Shown one piece after another: positions 1 to 5,800 of a stretch of 13,457 nt of DNA. The DNA lies in the NCBI GenBank assembly GCA_030641585.1, contig DAOWHE010000031.1, positions 1 to 13,457 of the forward strand, read 5' to 3'. Source of the DNA: Dehalococcoidales bacterium. GTDB lineage: Bacteria; Chloroflexota; Dehalococcoidia; Dehalococcoidales; ARS1013. The stretch's first letter is position 1, and each line of letters opens with the position of its first letter. Under the pieces are notes generated by a model that worked only from the letters and a program-made list of their open reading frames with translations, had not been told where the DNA came from and searched no databases. The translations under genes and the position numbers were made by a program.

Positions 1-392
1 AAAGCAAACCGCTTGACCTTAACCACCTTTGATCTTAGCGTTGTCTCTTCTGCCTTGCTTAGTTTGCTTCTAGCAGACGAACTGCCCTTGCCCCTGTGCC
101 TAAGTTTCCCCTTGTGGTGCTCAATTCGCCTCTTCATAGTGGCTACTACTCTGTCAATTGCAGCGAATATACTTTCACCCCGCTCCTCACTGCGTAACAG
201 AGTATTACTGCCAGCTACGGTTACCTGGGCGACAAAGCGGTTCTGGGGAGACCTTGTCTTTTCCTCAGCTATTTCTACCTTGGCCTCTATGATATTGGCT
301 AGATGGCGGTTGAGCCTGCCCAGTTTGCGCTCAATATAGCGACGCACCTCTTCTGATAGCTCTATATTCTTGCCGGTTATATGTAGTTCCAT
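1..392 (-). CDS. hpf: Ribosome hibernation promoting factor, long form (3' end outside window)
   Basis: Partial gene read on the minus strand from an ATG at 392; the first 130 codons are in the window and the stop lies beyond base 1. The start is supported by an AGGAGC Shine-Dalgarno just upstream. The protein begins MELHITGKNIELSEEVRRYI, with the beta-alpha-beta-beta-beta-alpha pattern of the HPF/RaiA N-terminal domain (about residues 1-95), followed by a basic, Ser-rich linker. The last visible residues, KVVKVKRFA, match the entry into the C-terminal dimerisation domain of long HPF, so this should be the form that dimerises 70S ribosomes into inactive 100S particles under starvation. It is the last visible gene of a zinc-ribbon, comF, hpf operon and starts 43 nt after the comF stop. 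In many Chloroflexota secA follows; that cannot be seen here. Confidence 0.9.
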   Translation of the reverse strand, partial: MELHITGKNIELSEEVRRYIERKLGRLNRHLANIIEAKVEIAEEKTRSPQNRFVAQVTVAGSNTLLRSEERGESIFAAIDRVVATMKRRIEHHKGKLRHRGKGSSSARSKLSKAEETTLRSKVVKVKRFA

Positions 393-435
393 CTTTTAAG
401 GCTCCTGATAATGATGTTATATCTACCTCATCCCC

Positions 436-1137
436 TTAAACTTCTCTGGCCAGTGTCAGTCCCCACACCGAGCTGGCCCCAGATGCCTTTAGGGCAGCAG
501 CACACTCGTCAAGAGTAGCCCCCGAAGTGGCTACATCGTCTATAAGCAACACCTGTTTACCCGCTAGCCGGTGGTCGCGACAGATAAAGGCATCGGTTAC
601 ATTACTCTTCCTTTCGGCAACAGTAGTTGTTCTGGCTTGGGGAGGGGTATGCTGTTGTCGAACAAGGCAGTCAGCTACTACCGGTAGTTTAGCCAGTTTG
701 CCTAGCTCCCGGGATAGAAGTCGGGACTGATTGTAACCGCGCTCTCTTTCTCGCTTCTGGTGCAGTGGCACCGGTACCAGTACCTCACCAGGTATGGGGT
801 TGGTGGCAAGGTAGCCGTTTAGCAGCTCGGCTAGGGGCGCAACTACGGCTCTAAGGTTACTGTATTTTAGTTGGTGGATAGCCTTTCGCACCGCTCCCTC
901 AAAGCGAAATGGGGAGCGAATACCATCTATTTCTGGCTGCCAGCTAACACAGGCGGGGCAAACTATGCCGCTGGCTTGAGGGCTACCACACCGAGGGCAA
1001 AGCGGTGGCGTAATTTTAGGTAGCGCACGGCGGCAGGAGGGACAAATTAGCTCACCTTCCCGCCCACAGCCCAGGCACCACTGTGGAAATAAGAGATTAA
1101 GCGCTGTCCTCTTAAGTTTGACTATCTGAGGAAGCAC
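436..1137 (-). CDS. comF: ComF family phosphoribosyltransferase-like protein
   Basis: A 233-residue protein of normal ComF length. The N-terminus has four CxxC pairs (C21/C24, C32/C35, C47/C50, C60/C63), a double zinc-binding region typical of the family. The C-terminal part is a type I phosphoribosyltransferase fold: VPVPLHQKRERERGYNQS around 121-138 and the PRPP-loop motif VLLIDDVATSGAT around 196-208. ComF proteins take part in DNA uptake during competence, and some have been linked to recombination or repair; the enzymatic substrate is not established. The start is GTG at 1137, preceded by AGGAGG five bases away; the overlapping ATG at 1139 is in another frame and stops at once. It lies in an operon between a zinc-ribbon gene and hpf. 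Confidence 0.92.
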   Translation of the reverse strand: MLPQIVKLKRTALNLLFPQWCLGCGREGELICPSCRRALPKITPPLCPRCGSPQASGIVCPACVSWQPEIDGIRSPFRFEGAVRKAIHQLKYSNLRAVVAPLAELLNGYLATNPIPGEVLVPVPLHQKRERERGYNQSRLLSRELGKLAKLPVVADCLVRQQHTPPQARTTTVAERKSNVTDAFICRDHRLAGKQVLLIDDVATSGATLDECAAALKASGASSVWGLTLAREV

Positions 1138-1176
1138 ATGAACCTCCTATTAGGGTCTAGGACTTCAGGCTTAGCG

Positions 1177-1395
1177 CTAAGTACTGTGGCGGGAGCGGAT
1201 GTTATTGACTCCGCTCATAATGGGTTCGTTAATATAGACATCGCCGTTTCTGATTTTCAGGTTGAAGCCGCAATCAGGATTAGTACAGACCCACGCTTTG
1301 TAGTGGATAGCCGCTCCCTGAGAGCCAAAATCAGATAGGGGTACCAGGTCTCCTTTGTCACACTTTTGGCATTTAGGAAAACTAAATTGTTCCAC
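1177..1395 (-). CDS. Small zinc-ribbon protein, unknown function
   Basis: A 72-residue protein beginning (M/V)EQFSFPKCQKC and carrying two cysteine pairs, CQKC near the N-terminus and CTNPDC about 25 residues later, the spacing of a zinc ribbon. The remainder (NLKIRNGDVYINEP) looks like short beta strands. I do not recognise a named family. The start chosen is GTG at 1395, with GGAGGT seven bases upstream. The frame is open up to an ATG at 1455, but that ATG lies upstream of the -10 box at 1426-1431 and so would be outside the transcript. It is the first gene of the operon with comF (39 nt gap) and hpf, so a role in ribosome or stress physiology is possible, but this is only inferred from position. 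Confidence 0.72.
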   Translation of the reverse strand: MEQFSFPKCQKCDKGDLVPLSDFGSQGAAIHYKAWVCTNPDCGFNLKIRNGDVYINEPIMSGVNNIRSRHST

Positions 1396-1425
1396 GAGGT
1401 CCACCTCCCAACCGAAATTAGTGAG

Positions 1426-1455
1426 AGTATACACTAATTTAAGGGCTGTTGGCAA
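1426..1455 (-). promoter_or_regulatory. Promoter of the zinc-ribbon/comF/hpf operon
   Basis: Read on the minus strand, TTGCCA (1450-1455) and TATACT (1426-1431) are separated by 18 bases. Transcription would start near 1419, giving a leader of about 24 nt that contains the Shine-Dalgarno at 1403-1408. This sets the GTG at 1395 as the start of the first gene. Confidence 0.65.
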
Positions 1456-1511
1456 GGGCTTATCTAGCTATCTTAAAAAGATGGGCCCAAATAAGTTTTC
1501 AAATTGCTAAC

Positions 1512-2105
1512 TTAAGATGAAGGGTTTTCCCCAAGCTCGGCAGAGCTTAACTGGCTGTAAAGGGCACCTTCTCTACTTAGCTGGCTCCTCATCAGGCTGA
1601 TAGTCTCCACCTTAATGATATAGCTTGCCTCAAGCCTGGTGCTTAAGATAAGCTGGCCAAAGCCCTGACGTTCATCCGGTGATGCCTGAGGGCGAAGGCG
1701 AGCCAGTGTCAGGTGGGCTTTGAAGGCTCGTGCTTCCGGAGCAAAGCCCAGGTGAGAAAGGCCGGACTCAATCTGCTCGTGAAGCTGTCCCAACTTATCC
1801 AGCTCGCCGCCTAAGCCCAACCAGACTACCTGAACCCGTTTCAGGTTAGGGAAGGCACCTAAGCCTTGGGTTTCCAGGTGAAAAGGGGGAATTTCCCGGG
1901 CAGCCTCAGTCATTACCCGGCTTATTTCGCCAATCCTGTCTACGGAAACATCACCCAGAAACTTTAATGTCAGGTGGATACCATTCGGGTCAGCCCACTT
2001 TATCCAGGGCTTATTGCCTGTTTTCAGTCTTGCCTGGAGCTTACTAAGCCCCAGCCTTAGCTCATCGGGTAGCGAAATTGCAATAAAGGAGCGGACCGTC
2101 TCCAT
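1512..2105 (-). CDS. thpR: RNA 2',3'-cyclic phosphodiesterase (2'-5' RNA ligase-like)
   Basis: A 197-residue protein of the 2H phosphoesterase superfamily, bacterial LigT/ThpR branch. The two catalytic HxTx motifs are intact: HLTLKFLG with H44 and HLTLARLR with H131. The N-terminus METVRSFIAISLP is typical of the family. ThpR opens 2',3'-cyclic phosphates on RNA ends in vitro and can join 2'-5' tRNA halves; its cellular role is unclear. No strong Shine-Dalgarno is seen; AGGGG lies about 14 bases before the ATG. The gene starts 48 nt after the amidohydrolase stop, without an obvious promoter of its own, so it is probably co-transcribed with that gene. Confidence 0.93.
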   Translation of the reverse strand: METVRSFIAISLPDELRLGLSKLQARLKTGNKPWIKWADPNGIHLTLKFLGDVSVDRIGEISRVMTEAAREIPPFHLETQGLGAFPNLKRVQVVWLGLGGELDKLGQLHEQIESGLSHLGFAPEARAFKAHLTLARLRPQASPDERQGFGQLILSTRLEASYIIKVETISLMRSQLSREGALYSQLSSAELGENPSS

Positions 2106-2153
2106 AGCTTACTCATAACCCCTAGAGACCATTTACCAACCCCTCACCTTTTA

Positions 2154-3008
2154 CTAAACAGCCTTGCCTGTAATACCCAGTAGCCGCTGGGCGTTACCGG
2201 CCAGGATTAGGTTTTTTGCTTCCTCGGATAAGTTAAGGGAGGTAATATCCTTAAGCACCTGGCCCTGTTCCAGCAGGGGGTAATCACTACCGAAGAGAAT
2301 CCGCTCAGCACCGACAAGCTGGACTACTTGTTCATATATCTGGGGGCTGTAGAGAAGTGGTGAGGCGGCGGTATCAAAAAAGACATTCTTCATTGCCTGC
2401 CTCACCTCGGGCATCAGGGCATAAAACGGTAACCCGCCACCCCAGTGGGCCAAGATAATGGTTAAATCAGGATAGCTGGTAATAAAGGGGTAGAGTACTT
2501 CCGGGGTAATCGCTCCTTTGCCCGGGTAGATATGACCTACCGGCTCAGAGGCATGGCTAAGGAGCATCAGTTTATGCTTCCTCACCGTACTAATAAAGGG
2601 TTCCATTACCTCCTCGTCCCAGAGGTCGAATAGTTGCATATCCGGCCTTATTTCACCAACTCCCCTTATTCCCCCCTTGGCACAGCGCTCAATTTCATCT
2701 AGGGCGGCTTCATATGACTGTGGTTGGACGCTACAGAAGCCTATCAGGCGCTCTGGGTAACGGGCTATTGACTCTAGAATATAGTCGTTGGTTTCAACAC
2801 ATAGTTCGTGGGTAGTCCAGCCGATATTTAAAACGACCGAGATATCAACCCCGGCTTTATCCATGCTGGCAATGAGTTCATCAGTGGTGGTTAGCTTGGC
2901 GTCCTTTTTAGAGTAGAGGATGGCAAAACAGGGGTCGCTATCAATATACTTATTGCGGTTTTTCTTTATCTGCGGCGGGAATACATGGGCATGAAAGTCA
3001 ATAATCAT
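2154..3008 (-). CDS. Amidohydrolase family 2 (TIM-barrel metal hydrolase)
   Basis: A 284-residue protein starting MIIDFHAHVFPP. Metal-site residues expected in the amidohydrolase_2 family are present in order: H6 and H8 (HxH after strand 1), H152 (LLSHASEP), H188 (ILAHWGGG) and D242 (FGSDYPL). The family contains decarboxylases and hydrolases of small carboxylated or lactone-type substrates; the substrate cannot be told from sequence. The frame is open 12 codons further upstream to a TTG at 3044, but that would place the start inside the -35/-10 promoter at 3015-3044, so the ATG at 3008 is preferred. Only six bases separate the -10 box from this ATG, suggesting a leaderless message. thpR follows 48 nt downstream. 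Confidence 0.9.
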   Translation of the reverse strand: MIIDFHAHVFPPQIKKNRNKYIDSDPCFAILYSKKDAKLTTTDELIASMDKAGVDISVVLNIGWTTHELCVETNDYILESIARYPERLIGFCSVQPQSYEAALDEIERCAKGGIRGVGEIRPDMQLFDLWDEEVMEPFISTVRKHKLMLLSHASEPVGHIYPGKGAITPEVLYPFITSYPDLTIILAHWGGGLPFYALMPEVRQAMKNVFFDTAASPLLYSPQIYEQVVQLVGAERILFGSDYPLLEQGQVLKDITSLNLSEEAKNLILAGNAQRLLGITGKAV

Positions 3009-3014
3009 CGCCAA

Positions 3015-3044
3015 ATTATAGCAGAACACCCTGAATAGCTGCAA
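3015..3044 (-). promoter_or_regulatory. Extended -10 promoter giving a probable leaderless amidohydrolase mRNA
   Basis: On the minus strand TTGCAG (3039-3044) and TATAAT (3015-3020) are 18 bases apart, and the -10 is preceded by TGC (extended -10). Six bases then separate the -10 from the ATG at 3008, so the expected first transcribed base is at or next to the A of the start codon. No Shine-Dalgarno is present. Confidence 0.6.
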
Positions 3045-3055
3045 ACAGACCAGTG

Positions 3056-3073
3056 CTTGGCGCTGTGGCCAAG
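3056..3073 (-). other. Small hairpin after the L25 gene
   Basis: CTTGGC (3056-3061) and GCCAAG (3068-3073) form a 6-bp stem with a 6-nt loop, 27 nt beyond the L25 stop. No U-tract follows on the minus strand, so it is a weak terminator candidate at best. Confidence 0.3.
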
Positions 3074-3100
3074 GAGGACGATCTGCTCTGGTGGTTACTG

Positions 3101-3760
3101 CTATTCCTTTGGCTTTTCTTCAGTTGGTGTCTCAGCTCCTTCTGCCGCCTCAGCCTTAGCCTCTACTGCCTCTGCCTCTTCTACTATTTCCTCTCTCTCT
3201 ATATGCACCTCGCTGACCTTCACCACTATCTGGTCCGGAGCAATAGTAACCGTAATATCCGGACTAAGAACGATGTCTTTGACATGGATTGCCTGTCCCA
3301 CCTCTTCGAGGGGGCTCAGGTCAATCTCTATCCGGGGTGGCAGTTTTTCAGGCAGGCACTCAATACCAAGGTGAGTGATAGGCTGGGTCAGTATACGGCC
3401 CTTTCCTTTCAAGGCCGGGGCTTTGCCAACGAGGACGATGGGAATAGCGGCCGTTATTTTCTCTTCCTTTCTTACTTGGTAGAAGTCAATGTGAAGCAGT
3501 TGCCCTCCGAGTTCATCTCTCTGGATTTTACGAATGAACACGCTCCTAGGTTGCTTTTCTGCCTCAATCTGAAGGTCAATAAGCCGACTCATCCCTGCTC
3601 GGGCGATAATCCGCCCGAGCTCGGCAGTATCACACTGTAATGCCAGCGACCTGATGTTATGTCCGAAAAGGTGGGTGGGGGTGATACCCTGACGGCGCAA
3701 GAATCTGGTCTTCTTGCCCAGGACATCCCTTTTTACTGCCTTTAGAGTCAGGTTCTTCAC
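3101..3760 (-). CDS. rplY: 50S ribosomal protein L25/general stress protein Ctc
   Basis: A 219-residue protein of the long (Ctc/TL5) L25 type, which binds 5S rRNA. The N-terminal domain (about 1-92) begins MKNLTLKAVKRDVLGKK and includes VFIRKIQRDELGGQLLHIDF. The C-terminal beta domain (about 95-185) includes LTQPITHLGIECLPEKLPP and DLSPLEEVGQAIHVKDI. The last 30 residues form an acidic Glu/Ala/Lys tail that is probably disordered, common in this branch. The start is GTG at 3760, with AAAGGAGA a short distance upstream. It is 52 nt downstream of the gamma-glutamylcyclotransferase-like gene on the same strand and may be read both from that gene and from a weak promoter in the gap. Confidence 0.95.
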   Translation of the reverse strand: MKNLTLKAVKRDVLGKKTRFLRRQGITPTHLFGHNIRSLALQCDTAELGRIIARAGMSRLIDLQIEAEKQPRSVFIRKIQRDELGGQLLHIDFYQVRKEEKITAAIPIVLVGKAPALKGKGRILTQPITHLGIECLPEKLPPRIEIDLSPLEEVGQAIHVKDIVLSPDITVTIAPDQIVVKVSEVHIEREEIVEEAEAVEAKAEAAEGAETPTEEKPKE

Positions 3761-3783
3761 TTATGTCTCCTTTCACACCAACC

Positions 3784-3812
3784 ATTTAAGCAGAAGCGTC
3801 TATAAAAATCAA
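3784..3812 (-). promoter_or_regulatory. Weak candidate promoter for L25
   Basis: On the minus strand TTGATT (3807-3812) and TTAAAT (3784-3789) are 17 bases apart, the latter preceded by TGC. Both boxes match the consensus at only about four of six positions. The -35 abuts the stop codon of the upstream gene. Confidence 0.35.
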
Positions 3813-4214
3813 TTAGATAAGCCCCCAATCCCGGTAGCCTTGCTGAATTATAGATAAATACGCCGGCGAAGGCTTTGTTTCCTCTGACTGGCTGAGCTTA
3901 ATATAGGTTATAGCTTCTACAGGCTCTCCAGTTTCTCTGTTTACCGTAACCTTCACTCTGTTATAGGTATCAGGATAGCCCTCATATTTATCCAGTCGCC
4001 CCAAGCCCCGGTCTGAAATTTCATAGATAGCCCCCATAACCTTCTCGCCTCTAAATGGCTTGATGCTGGCGACACCACCCCGCCACTGTCGGGACCAGCC
4101 GACAAATATAAGCTTGTAGTTATGAAGGGTGGCCGTAAACCTGGGCTGGCTCTCAGGACAACGCTCCAGCAGCTGCTTCTTATTCAGATTACCGCCGCAG
4201 GCAAAGTAATACAC
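3813..4214 (-). CDS. Gamma-glutamylcyclotransferase-like (AIG2/GGCT fold) protein
   Basis: A 133-residue protein of the GGCT-like fold. The N-terminal substrate-loop motif, usually YFAYGSNL, reads YFACGGNL here (residues 3-10); the general-acid glutamate of the family is E78 in DKYEGYP; GAIYEIS (61-67) is also typical. Family members cyclise gamma-glutamyl amines or split related gamma-glutamyl compounds; the substrate here is unknown. The start is GTG at 4214 with GGAG eight bases upstream; no other start fits as well, because the motif begins at residue 3. The gene has its own promoter, divergent from that of the first CxxC mini-protein, with a palindrome at the start point. Confidence 0.88.
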   Translation of the reverse strand: MYYFACGGNLNKKQLLERCPESQPRFTATLHNYKLIFVGWSRQWRGGVASIKPFRGEKVMGAIYEISDRGLGRLDKYEGYPDTYNRVKVTVNRETGEPVEAITYIKLSQSEETKPSPAYLSIIQQGYRDWGLI

Positions 4215-4241
4215 GGTTTTTGCTCCGCTGCCCCCTTTCTG

Positions 4242-4255
4242 TTGTAGTGCTACAA
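4242..4255. promoter_or_regulatory. Palindrome overlapping the -10/start point (operator candidate)
   Basis: TTGTAG (4242-4247) and CTACAA (4250-4255) are perfect 6-base inverted arms with a 2-base centre. They touch the -10 box and cover the expected start point of the minus-strand gene, a usual place for a repressor site. The regulator is unknown. Confidence 0.45.
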
Positions 4256-4284
4256 TTATACCTTATTCTGGTCAATGTAGCCAA
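4255..4284 (-). promoter_or_regulatory. Promoter of the gamma-glutamylcyclotransferase-like gene
   Basis: On the minus strand TATAAT (4255-4260) is preceded, at 18 bases, by a poor -35, TTGGCT (4279-4284). A TTGACC at 4269-4274 is too close (9 bases before the -10 box) to serve as the -35. Transcription would start around 4248, inside the adjacent palindrome. Confidence 0.55.
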
Positions 4285-4324
4285 AGAGTGACAAACCGCT
4301 ACTCCTGCAATTGAGATGTAGCTA

Positions 4325-4353
4325 TTGACATTAGGGACAGAATGATTTATCCT
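4325..4353 (+). promoter_or_regulatory. Promoter of CxxC mini-protein copy 1
   Basis: Consensus TTGACA (4325-4330), 17-base spacer, TATCCT (4348-4353). The start point should be near 4360, leaving a leader of about 19 nt with an AGGGAGGT Shine-Dalgarno. Copy 2 has the same -35, -10 and spacing. Confidence 0.7.
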
Positions 4354-4378
4354 TGCTGGCAAAAAGGGAGGTAACTTA

Positions 4379-4519
4379 ATGCAAGGCTATTGTATGAAAT
4401 GTCGTACCAAGCGAGAAATGAAGGATGCTAGGGCGATAACTATGAAAAATGGCAAGCCGGCAACACAGGGAGTCTGCCCCGTATGCGGCACTAAGATGTT
4501 CAGAATAGGCAAGGGTTAA
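4379..4519 (+). CDS. 46-residue CxxC/CxxC mini-protein (DUF5679-like), copy 1
   Basis: A complete small gene with its own promoter and a strong Shine-Dalgarno (GGGAGGT) seven bases upstream of the ATG. The protein has C5-x2-C8 (YCMKC) and C33-x2-C36 (CPVCGT) pairs around the basic core KREMKDARAITMKNGKPATQ, a minimal zinc-ribbon layout. It resembles the DUF5679 family, whose function is unknown. It is 88 percent identical at DNA level to copy 2 (17 of 141 bases differ by my alignment), with five residue changes (K26R, V32I, G37S, R42K, G46S), so most differences are silent and both copies appear to be kept by selection. An intrinsic terminator follows at 4543. Confidence 0.88.
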   Translation: MQGYCMKCRTKREMKDARAITMKNGKPATQGVCPVCGTKMFRIGKG

Positions 4520-4542
4520 AGCTGCTCTTGGGCCGTTAGATT

Positions 4543-4574
4543 AAAGAGGCGGGGAAATATCCTGCCTCTTTTTT
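4543..4574 (+). terminator. Intrinsic terminator after mini-protein copy 1
   Basis: AAAGAGGCGGG (4543-4553) pairs with CCTGCCTCTTT (4561-4571) over 11 bp with one G-U pair and a 7-nt loop, followed directly by more T residues. It closes a single-gene transcript. Confidence 0.85.
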
Positions 4575-4617
4575 ATTCTTGATTTGAGTGAAATGGGCAG
4601 TTTTGGGCAATAGTAAA

Positions 4618-4646
4618 TTGACAATAGCTATTAAGGCGTTTATAGT
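4618..4646 (+). promoter_or_regulatory. Promoter of the 327-residue unknown gene
   Basis: TTGACA (4618-4623), 17-base spacer, TATAGT (4641-4646). It lies after the terminator of mini-protein copy 1, so the gene is transcribed on its own. The leader would be about 50 nt. Confidence 0.7.
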
Positions 4647-4703
4647 GAGTGTTAGCCGAAACTTCCACCAGCAGCCTACGGCACACATTAGGGGTTGGCA
4701 ACA

Positions 4704-5687
4704 ATGAAGGCACATGATGAACCAATTGAGATTGAACATCTGACTAGGTTGAACGAATACGGCCCCGATGACCTTTTTATTTGCTGTGCCAGTTTTGAAG
4801 ACAGGTGCCTACAAAGCGCCTTAAAGATGGGTGCCTCCTTCCGGGTCAGATTTAGTGTCATCTTTGTCATTGAGGAGCCCTTCTATAAAAAGCAAGTTGA
4901 CACCAATCTGTTTAAGTTGCAGGCTGAACTGGGGAAAAGGACTTCTGAAGGTGTCTTCATCATTAGATGCCAGAGGGGCGACCCAATTGAAGGCGTTTCT
5001 CAGCTAAAAAGTATCTGGAGCCGGTGTAAACCTAAAGATACTGATGAGCCTTCCATTACCATTGACATTAGCGGCTTTACCAAGATCTACTTACTAGAGC
5101 TTCTTCATTACCTTGTCACCGAGCAAAATCTAGGAATCCCTCGCGTCCTCCACACAACACAGACATATTTACCAACCAAACTTACTCGGGGGGTTGAGCA
5201 GATTACCACGGTGCCCAACTTTTTTGGAATTATCTCTGTTGAGAAGCAGACCCTGCTTGTCCTATTTTTGGGCTTTGAGCCAGAACGCTCCCTTACTATG
5301 TGGAAGCACTTTAATCCCTCAAAGACAATTGCGCTGATAACTAACCCGCCACGCCATGGCAGCTCTGATTACCTGGAATATGCCCGCAAAAATAACTCTT
5401 ACTTACTCTCGCAGCCTTCTGTAGAAGTGAGAGACGTGCCATCTGACGACCCGTATGCTACCAGGAGTGTGCTTGAGACTATCTATAGTGAGACTAAGGG
5501 TCCATTCAATATGATAATCGGTCCCTTTGGCACAAAACCGCAGACTGTGGGTGTGTTCCTCTTTTGCTTGGAATACCCTAGGGCTCAAGTTGTCTATTCC
5601 TTCCCGACTAATTATACAAGGTCTTACCTCAGGCGTAAGCCAGGCTGTACTTTATTACTACCCCTGTCTCCAATGGTCAAGGTTTAG
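4704..5687 (+). CDS. Unknown protein: two tandem Rossmann-like (CARF-like?) repeats
   Basis: A 327-residue protein I cannot assign to a named family. The start is ATG 4704, nine bases after AGGGG; an in-frame TTG at 4695 overlaps that site and is less likely. The chain is an internal duplication. Unit 1 (about 23-158) and unit 2 (about 183-306) match block by block: LFICCASFEDRCLQSAL with LLVLFLGFEPERSLTMW; SVIFVIEEP with TIALITNPP; GDPIEGVSQLKSIWS with DDPYATRSVLETIYS; ITIDISGFTK with MIIGPFGTKP; PRVLHTTQTYLP with AQVVYSFPTNYT. Each unit alternates strands and helices, and the DISGFTK/GPFGTK element recalls the (N/D)xTGGTK loop of CARF domains, which bind cyclic oligonucleotides. That likeness is my inference. 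There is no signal peptide or membrane segment, and no fused effector domain. The gene sits between the two mini-protein copies and has its own promoter. Confidence 0.8.
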   Translation: MKAHDEPIEIEHLTRLNEYGPDDLFICCASFEDRCLQSALKMGASFRVRFSVIFVIEEPFYKKQVDTNLFKLQAELGKRTSEGVFIIRCQRGDPIEGVSQLKSIWSRCKPKDTDEPSITIDISGFTKIYLLELLHYLVTEQNLGIPRVLHTTQTYLPTKLTRGVEQITTVPNFFGIISVEKQTLLVLFLGFEPERSLTMWKHFNPSKTIALITNPPRHGSSDYLEYARKNNSYLLSQPSVEVRDVPSDDPYATRSVLETIYSETKGPFNMIIGPFGTKPQTVGVFLFCLEYPRAQVVYSFPTNYTRSYLRRKPGCTLLLPLSPMVKV

Positions 5688-5697
5688 CCTAGGCTAA
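5684..5697. repeat. Perfect 14-base palindrome over the stop codon
   Basis: TTAGCCTAGGCTAA is self-complementary and includes the TAG stop at 5685-5687. A related palindrome, GGCTAGCC, lies a few bases downstream. No U-tract follows, so a normal intrinsic terminator is not evident for this gene. Confidence 0.4.
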
Positions 5698-5746
5698 TCG
5701 GAGCCGGCTAGCCAACCCTTTGGGCGAAAAACATTCTTTAGGGGTC

Positions 5747-5775
5747 TTGACATCGGGGATGGAATGGGGTATCCT
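5747..5775 (+). promoter_or_regulatory. Promoter of CxxC mini-protein copy 2
   Basis: TTGACA (5747-5752), 17-base spacer, TATCCT (5770-5775): the same architecture as copy 1. The 28 bases from the -10 box through the Shine-Dalgarno (5770-5797) are identical to 4348-4375. Confidence 0.7.
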
Positions 5776-5800
5776 TGCTGGCAAAAAGGGAGGTAACCTG

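Noticed and set aside
13..339. 108-residue open frame on the plus strand
   Set aside because: It is antisense to hpf, low in complexity (Leu/Ser rich), with no ribosome site; the minus-strand HPF reading is clear.
2997..3044. Longer amidohydrolase with 12 extra N-terminal residues from TTG 3044
   Set aside because: The extra codons coincide with the -35 and -10 boxes; the family normally starts just before the HxH strand.
3053..3640. 195-residue open frame on the plus strand
   Set aside because: It lies opposite the L25 gene; its Leu/Phe/Ser-rich start is the complement of the acidic Glu/Ala tail codons, not a membrane protein.
4536..4870. Two short minus-strand frames upstream of and overlapping the unknown gene
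   Set aside because: They cross the copy 1 terminator and the promoter of the unknown gene, and have no ribosome site or family likeness.
5720..5800. N-terminal extension of mini-protein copy 2
   Set aside because: It overlaps the promoter, and copy 1 has no equivalent; the conserved Shine-Dalgarno selects the ATG at 5801.
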